NCBI GenBank assembly: GCA_003508605.1
Contig: DNUB01000034.1
Span: 13,043 to 24,080 of the forward strand
Length of the DNA: 11,038 nt
Direction of reading: 5' to 3'
Source: Oscillospiraceae bacterium
Lineage (GTDB): Bacteria > Bacillota > Clostridia > Oscillospirales > Ruminococcaceae
Below the pieces are notes generated by a model. That model was given only the letters and a program-made list of their open reading frames with translations, did not search any database and was not told the DNA's origin. The number at the start of each line of letters is the position of its first letter. Position 1 is the first letter of the stretch. Made by a program: the position numbers and the translations under genes. This document shows positions 6,646 to 11,038 of this stretch, in pieces.

Positions 6646-6680
6646 AGGGACGATGCCTGCCGCATCAGTCCCTCTTTTTT
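6646..6680. terminator. Bidirectional rho-independent terminator
   Basis: The hairpin pairs AGGGAC-GATGC (6646-6656) with GCATC-A-GTCCCT (6662-6673): eleven base pairs, one bulged A at 6667 and a 5-nt loop CTGCC. On the plus strand it is followed by six T (6675-6680), ending the his-MATE-hypothetical run. On the minus strand it is followed by a T-rich tail (complement of AAAAATAAAAA, 6636-6646), ending the murC-GH3 run; the GH3 stop codon abuts it at 6679-6681. The position between convergent genes supports use in both directions. Confidence 0.9.
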
Positions 6681-9555
6681 ATTCGTTAATTTCTATATCC
6701 GATTCTGATTCGGACTCATCTAATGCTTTATTCTCCTTGTTTACATTCTCAGCATCGCTGTTTGAAGTAAATCTGAAGCTTAAAATATTAGCACCTTTAC
6801 CCAAACGAATTGTTAAATTATGTGCTCCATAAACCTCCTTTTCGATTTTAAGCTCAAAGGTCTTGAATTTTTCAGGTTCGACAAAGGGAGGAAGCTTAAT
6901 TGAAGCTATTGTTTCTCCCTCTGTCTCAAAGGATATTTTTGCGGGGTTTCCTTCGGTGGAAGCCTTTACCGTTATAAATTTAAGATTGTCAAAATCACAG
7001 TCCCAGTATTCCAATTTTCCGCCAAAGGTTTCCTTGCCGAAAACATATTCACCTTTGGCATTTGATTGAGCTTTAATTTCAACGCCTTGCTTATCATCAA
7101 AATTAACGGCTAATATTTTATTATGCAGATTTCTGCTTAACGGCTTTCTTCCGCTTAAAAAAACCTTCGTATTGCAGCGGTCGTCGTCGCTTACTCCTCC
7201 CGCATATATCAAATACATACCTTCGTCAAAGCTGTAATCACTGCGGCTTACGTCCCAGCGTGCAAATTCTTTTTTGCTGACGGAAAATGAAAAGGTCTTT
7301 TTCTCTAAAGCATCGATAAATTCACGCTTAAATGCACAAAGCTGCTTTAACGGGCGGCGGTATCTGCTGTTTATTTCCGATATATATACCTGTACGACCT
7401 CGTCTCCGCCTAAATTAGACAGATTTTCAACATTTACCGATACCTCAAAGCTGTCAAGCTTATCGGTAACAGTAAGCCCTCCGTATCTGAACCTTGAATA
7501 GCTTAAGCCGTAGCCGAAGGGATAGAGGGGAAAGCGGTCGTAATACTGATAAGTAGATTTGCTTTCGATTATATCGTAATCGTTTATGGAAGGTAATTCT
7601 TCTGTTGAAATATACCATGTCATAGGCGTTCTTCCTGCGGGATTATTTGTGCCTAAAACCGTTTCGGCTATGGCAGTACCCATTTCAGGTCCGCCGTGAG
7701 CCGTATACAAAATAGCGGGTATGCTTCTGTCAAATTCGGGAATTGCATAGGGATAGCTTGAAATAAGGCACATTATCGTATCTTTGTTAGCCATATAAAT
7801 ATTACGCACAAGCTCCTGCTGGAAAAAGGGAAGTTCTATGTATTCACGGTCATATTCTTCTCTTGCTACAATCATAGGATTGTTTCCAACGCAAACTACA
7901 GCATAATCCGCACGGCTGACTGCCTTTATGCCTCTTTCTATGCCGTCGTGAATTATTTCCTCGCTGAAAAGCTGATTTTCTTCCACCCTGCTTCTTTCGC
8001 CAAAGCGTAGTTTACCTTCTTTATCCACAAAGACAGCCCTGTCGTTCCAGCTTTTGTAGGTAACCGCCCCGTTTTTAACCGAGGGCTTTAAAATAGGCAT
8101 TACAAACCAGGTGTAGGTAGAGCTGCAGGTGGCTTTGTATTCCGATCCGTCAACAGTAAGGTATTTTCCGTTTTTAACGGACGTAAGGGTGATTTCACCG
8201 CCCCAATCGTCCTTTATAAACTGACATCTGATGTCGTCGGAAAACTCTCCGTCTGCGGTAACGGTTTCGTCGTCATTCACTTTAAGATAGTTTCCCGTCT
8301 CTACAGAACGTATTGCAACAATATCCCTGCAATCCTCGTACACGATCTCGCTGTCGGGCAGCAGTGCCTTAAAGCCGTCAAGAATGGTTATATTATATGA
8401 GGATTTGCCCGTATACCAATCGGGATAGCTTGTGTTGGCGTGAACGCCCAACACCGCAAGCTTTTTTATACGCTCCTTTTTAAGGGGCAGAATACCGTTG
8501 TTTTTTAAAAGGGTGATTGCTTCTCTTGCCGCCTGCAGGTTAAGCACCTTATATTTAAAACAGTTTACCGTGCTTTCGGGTATTCCGATATAAGGATTGC
8601 TTTCCTCGGGATTAAATTCACCTAACAAAAACCTCGGATACAAAGCGTTTATAACCGCTTTGTCCAATTCCTTTTCGGTAAGCAGCCCTTTGTTAAGTGC
8701 ATATCTTATGGAATCCGCAACAAGATCCGCATCGTCACACATTACGTCCGTACCGTTTTTTAAAGCCATTGCAACGGTTTTACCATGGTTTTTTGTAAAC
8801 TTGTGATTATTTACCGTTTGTGACATATCTCCGCCGTCGGTAACCGCAAACTTCAACCCCCACTGCTTTTTGCACACCCGGTCAATATCCGGATTTATCA
8901 TTGCAGGCAGTCCGTTTATGGAATTATAGGAGGTCATAACCCCCGGCGCATAGCCCGCCTCTATTGCCGGACGAAATGCACGGTAGTAATATTCATATTT
9001 TGTACGTGGCGTTATATTTGAATTAGAGGAGCATCTGTCCTTTTCGTTATTGTTGGCATAAAAATGCTTTAAGGAGGGAATTGCTCTGTAATATTCGGGC
9101 TTGTTTCCCACAATGCCTTTTGTGTAAGCCTTTACGCATTGTCCTGCAAGATAGGGATCTTCTCCGTAGCATTCCTCGTTCCTTCCCCAGCGGGGATCTC
9201 TTGCAAGGTCAACGGTAGGTCCGAACAGTACAAGGCGGTGACCGCTTGAATGTTCTTCATAATATCTGATTTCGTTGCCCGCAATCTCTCCCAGCTTTTC
9301 CATAAGCTCGGTGTCAAACATGGAGGCAAGACCGATCGGCTGCGGAAAAACGGTGGATACCTCGGAATCGTCCCGCCCTACATAGCCTCTTGCAATTTCC
9401 GTTCCGTAGCTGTATTCTTTTATGTTAAGGCGGGGGATTGCCGCCTGCCGTGTAGGTATAAGCCCGATTTTTTCCTCTAAGGTAAGCTGTAAAACAAGAT
9501 TTTTAATGCGCTTTTTTAAAGGTAATGCAGTATCCAGATAATCTGTATTGCCCAT
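6679..9555 (-). CDS. GH3 glycoside hydrolase (BglX-like) with beta-trefoil and CBM6-like domains
   Basis: This 958-aa enzyme is predicted to release terminal beta-linked sugars from oligosaccharides; specificity (glucoside, xyloside or other) is not readable. The GH3 N-terminal barrel spans about 15-310: GPTVDLARDPRWGRNEE (112-128), GEDPYLAGQ, SLKHF (161-165), and nucleophile Asp240 in FAVTDGGDMSQ. The GH3 C-domain starts at about 340 (EAITLLKNNGILPLKK) and resumes after an insert with VCVGNNPMIVAREEYDRE (554-571; Glu566/567 candidate acid/base), closing at YPFGYGLSYSRF. The insert (about 408-535) has TGNYLKVNDD and NGKYLTV repeats typical of a fascin-like beta-trefoil. A fibronectin-III-like domain follows (about 690-795), then a CBM6-like jelly roll (about 812-930) and an acidic tail (945-958). 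There is no signal peptide, so it is probably cytoplasmic. AGGAAGG lies 9 nt before the ATG; the gene follows murC by 30 nt. Confidence 0.93.
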   Translation of the reverse strand: MGNTDYLDTALPLKKRIKNLVLQLTLEEKIGLIPTRQAAIPRLNIKEYSYGTEIARGYVGRDDSEVSTVFPQPIGLASMFDTELMEKLGEIAGNEIRYYEEHSSGHRLVLFGPTVDLARDPRWGRNEECYGEDPYLAGQCVKAYTKGIVGNKPEYYRAIPSLKHFYANNNEKDRCSSNSNITPRTKYEYYYRAFRPAIEAGYAPGVMTSYNSINGLPAMINPDIDRVCKKQWGLKFAVTDGGDMSQTVNNHKFTKNHGKTVAMALKNGTDVMCDDADLVADSIRYALNKGLLTEKELDKAVINALYPRFLLGEFNPEESNPYIGIPESTVNCFKYKVLNLQAAREAITLLKNNGILPLKKERIKKLAVLGVHANTSYPDWYTGKSSYNITILDGFKALLPDSEIVYEDCRDIVAIRSVETGNYLKVNDDETVTADGEFSDDIRCQFIKDDWGGEITLTSVKNGKYLTVDGSEYKATCSSTYTWFVMPILKPSVKNGAVTYKSWNDRAVFVDKEGKLRFGERSRVEENQLFSEEIIHDGIERGIKAVSRADYAVVCVGNNPMIVAREEYDREYIELPFFQQELVRNIYMANKDTIMCLISSYPYAIPEFDRSIPAILYTAHGGPEMGTAIAETVLGTNNPAGRTPMTWYISTEELPSINDYDIIESKSTYQYYDRFPLYPFGYGLSYSRFRYGGLTVTDKLDSFEVSVNVENLSNLGGDEVVQVYISEINSRYRRPLKQLCAFKREFIDALEKKTFSFSVSKKEFARWDVSRSDYSFDEGMYLIYAGGVSDDDRCNTKVFLSGRKPLSRNLHNKILAVNFDDKQGVEIKAQSNAKGEYVFGKETFGGKLEYWDCDFDNLKFITVKASTEGNPAKISFETEGETIASIKLPPFVEPEKFKTFELKIEKEVYGAHNLTIRLGKGANILSFRFTSNSDAENVNKENKALDESESESDIEINE

Positions 9556-9585
9556 AATTTTATACCTTCCTAATTACATATTTCC

Positions 9586-10965
9586 TTATTTATTGGAGCC
9601 TTCCTCTAATTTTTTGCAAATCATTCTTGCAGCTTTATAAACATCGCCGCAGCCGAGAGTGATTATCAAATCTCCCTCTTCCGCATTTTTACATACGTAA
9701 TCGGCAACCTGTTCAAATTCGGGAAACCATACGCAGCCGTTGATTTTTTCACAAAGATCCTTTGCATAAACATTATAGGTGTTTTTTTCACGGCTGCCCA
9801 TTATTTCAGTAAGAACAACTCTGTCGGCTATGGAAAGAGCTTTTGCAAAATCGTCCATAAGCATATAGGTTCTTGAATAGGTGAAGGGTTGATGAACGGC
9901 CCACACTCTTTTAAAGGACATAGCCTTTGCGGTTTTCAGAGTGGCGGCTATTTCAGCAGGGTGGTGACCGTAATCGTCTACAACGGTTATTCCGCCGTAC
10001 TCTCCGAATTTTTCGAAACGCCTGCCTGCGCCCGTAAAATCGTCAAGCCCCTTTGCAATGCTTTCGGCTGAAAGCCCCGAATATTCTGCGGCGGCTGCGG
10101 CGGCCAGTGCGTTAACGATATTGTGTTCTCCGGGAACATGGATAACGGCATCGCAAAACCTTTTTCCGTTGTGCATTATGGTAAAATAGGTTTCAAGATT
10201 TCCCGAATGAACTATATTTTCCGCATACCAATTATTTTTTTCGCTTCGTCCGAAGGTGACGATATCCTTTCCGTTTATTCCCTTAACCGCAGTTAGGGAA
10301 TTGCGGTCGTCGCCGTTAATAATAACGGCTTTGGCGGCGTGCTCGCAAAAGATGTGAAAGGAACTTATAATATTATCCAGGTTTTTGAAGTAATCCAGGT
10401 GATCCTCGTCCACATTCAGCACGACGGCAATGTCAACGGACAGCTTTAGAAAATGATCTAAAAATTCGCAGGCCTCACAGCAAAGAGTATTGCTGCTTCC
10501 CGCAATTCCGCTGCCGTTTATGGCTTTAAGCTTTCCTCCTATTACAGCGGAAACATCTATGTCTCCGGCAAGAAAAATCTGCGTAAGCATTGAAGTGGCA
10601 GTGGTTTTTCCGTGAGTTCCCGAAACGCATATGGAATTGGAGTATCTTCCGGTTATAAGGGCTAAAAGGTCGGCTCGCTCAATGACCTTAACGCCGCTGC
10701 TTCTTGCGGCAATAAGCTCCGGATTGTCGTCCATAATTGCGGCGGTGTAAACAATAAGATCCGCCCCCTTTATATTTTCCTCTCTTTGCCCCATATAAAC
10801 GGTTATACCCATTTTTTTAACCAGATCAACGGTTTCGGTAGGGTTATTATCCGAGCCTGTAAGATAAAAGCCCTTTGAATGAAGAATTTGCGCAAGGGGA
10901 TACATACCGCTGCCGCCAATTCCTATAAAATGTATATGCTTTTTTCCTTCAAGAAAATCTTCCAT
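9586..10965 (-). CDS. murC: MurC, UDP-N-acetylmuramate--L-alanine ligase
   Basis: MurC adds L-alanine to UDP-MurNAc with ATP, the first amino acid step of peptidoglycan stem peptide synthesis, in the cytoplasm. The 459-aa length is normal. Domain 1 carries the nucleotide-binding HFIGIGGSGMYPLA (12-25); domain 2 has the ATP P-loop CVSGTHGKTTATSM (113-126), E164 and NVDEDHLDYF (184-193); domain 3 has GAGRRFE (312-318), VVDDYGHHPAEI (328-339) and HQPFTYSRT (358-366), then GDLIITLGCGD near the end. The ribosome binding site AGAAAGG is 6 nt before the ATG, and a candidate promoter lies just upstream. It is first in a two-gene run with the GH3 gene. Nothing is missing from the expected active-site motifs. 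Confidence 0.97.
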   Translation of the reverse strand: MEDFLEGKKHIHFIGIGGSGMYPLAQILHSKGFYLTGSDNNPTETVDLVKKMGITVYMGQREENIKGADLIVYTAAIMDDNPELIAARSSGVKVIERADLLALITGRYSNSICVSGTHGKTTATSMLTQIFLAGDIDVSAVIGGKLKAINGSGIAGSSNTLCCEACEFLDHFLKLSVDIAVVLNVDEDHLDYFKNLDNIISSFHIFCEHAAKAVIINGDDRNSLTAVKGINGKDIVTFGRSEKNNWYAENIVHSGNLETYFTIMHNGKRFCDAVIHVPGEHNIVNALAAAAAAEYSGLSAESIAKGLDDFTGAGRRFEKFGEYGGITVVDDYGHHPAEIAATLKTAKAMSFKRVWAVHQPFTYSRTYMLMDDFAKALSIADRVVLTEIMGSREKNTYNVYAKDLCEKINGCVWFPEFEQVADYVCKNAEEGDLIITLGCGDVYKAARMICKKLEEGSNK

Positions 10966-10987
10966 AAAAAGCCTTTCTAAACAATAT

Positions 10988-11016
10988 ATTATTTGTCAGT
11001 AAGAATTATTGTTCAA
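10988..11016 (-). promoter_or_regulatory. Candidate sigma-A promoter for murC
   Basis: On the minus strand, TTGAAC (11016-11011, 4 of 6 matches to TTGACA) and AATAAT (10993-10988, 5 of 6 matches to TATAAT) are separated by exactly 17 nt. The transcript would start at about 10981, leaving a short leader of about 15 nt that contains the murC ribosome binding site. The surrounding DNA is A/T-rich, so a chance match cannot be excluded. Confidence 0.5.
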
Positions 11017-11038
11017 AACTTAGCCGGTATTCGGGTTA

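Noticed and set aside
6679..9555. GH3 gene as NagZ (peptidoglycan-recycling beta-N-acetylglucosaminidase)
   Set aside because: It has the SLKHFYANNN and GEDPYL motifs plus the C-domain and Fn3-like layout of BglX-type enzymes, not the short NagZ form with its KHFPGHG motif.
1..11038. tRNA, rRNA, CRISPR array, transposase or phage gene
   Set aside because: None was seen: there are no spaced direct repeats, no tRNA-like cloverleaf and no recombinase or transposase motif on either strand.

Overview
The window looks like chromosomal DNA of a low-to-mid GC Gram-positive anaerobe of the Clostridia, most likely an Oscillospiraceae/Ruminococcaceae-type gut bacterium. This rests on strong purine-rich Shine-Dalgarno sites, a compact his operon ending hisA-hisF-hisI-hisE with unfused hisI and hisE, a BglX-like GH3 glycosidase without a signal peptide, and overall protein style. 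I cannot name a species from sequence alone.

Layout. The plus strand (1-6446) is one run of closely packed genes: the 3' end of hisA, then hisF, a GNAT acetyltransferase, a shortened Nudix protein, a stand-alone TfoX C-terminal-domain protein, a second Nudix hydrolase, a 162-bp palindromic repeat (2572-2733), hisI, hisE, a MATE exporter and a 503-aa protein of unknown function. The minus strand (10965-6679) carries murC followed by a large multidomain GH3 glycoside hydrolase, with a plausible sigma-A promoter in front of murC. The two convoys converge on a shared bidirectional hairpin terminator at about 6646-6680.

How the genes work together. HisA, HisF, HisI and HisE act in consecutive middle steps of histidine synthesis: HisE and HisI convert PR-ATP to ProFAR, HisA isomerises it, and HisF (with HisH, not in the window) closes the imidazole ring. 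About 1.9 kb between hisF and hisI is occupied by four small genes unrelated to histidine plus the palindromic repeat, which reads as material inserted into, or accumulated within, an ancestral hisAFIE block. The distal MATE and hypothetical genes are tightly coupled to hisE (1-nt overlap and 9-nt gap) and are probably co-transcribed. MurC makes UDP-MurNAc-L-Ala for peptidoglycan; the GH3 enzyme behind it is predicted to be cytoplasmic and to act on imported beta-linked oligosaccharides.

I do not see a convincing new multi-gene system. The features most worth a second look are the palindromic repeat, the hairpin that can mask the hisI ribosome binding site, the GH3 enzyme with a fascin-like beta-trefoil insert and a CBM6-like C-terminus, and the unrecognised 503-aa protein.
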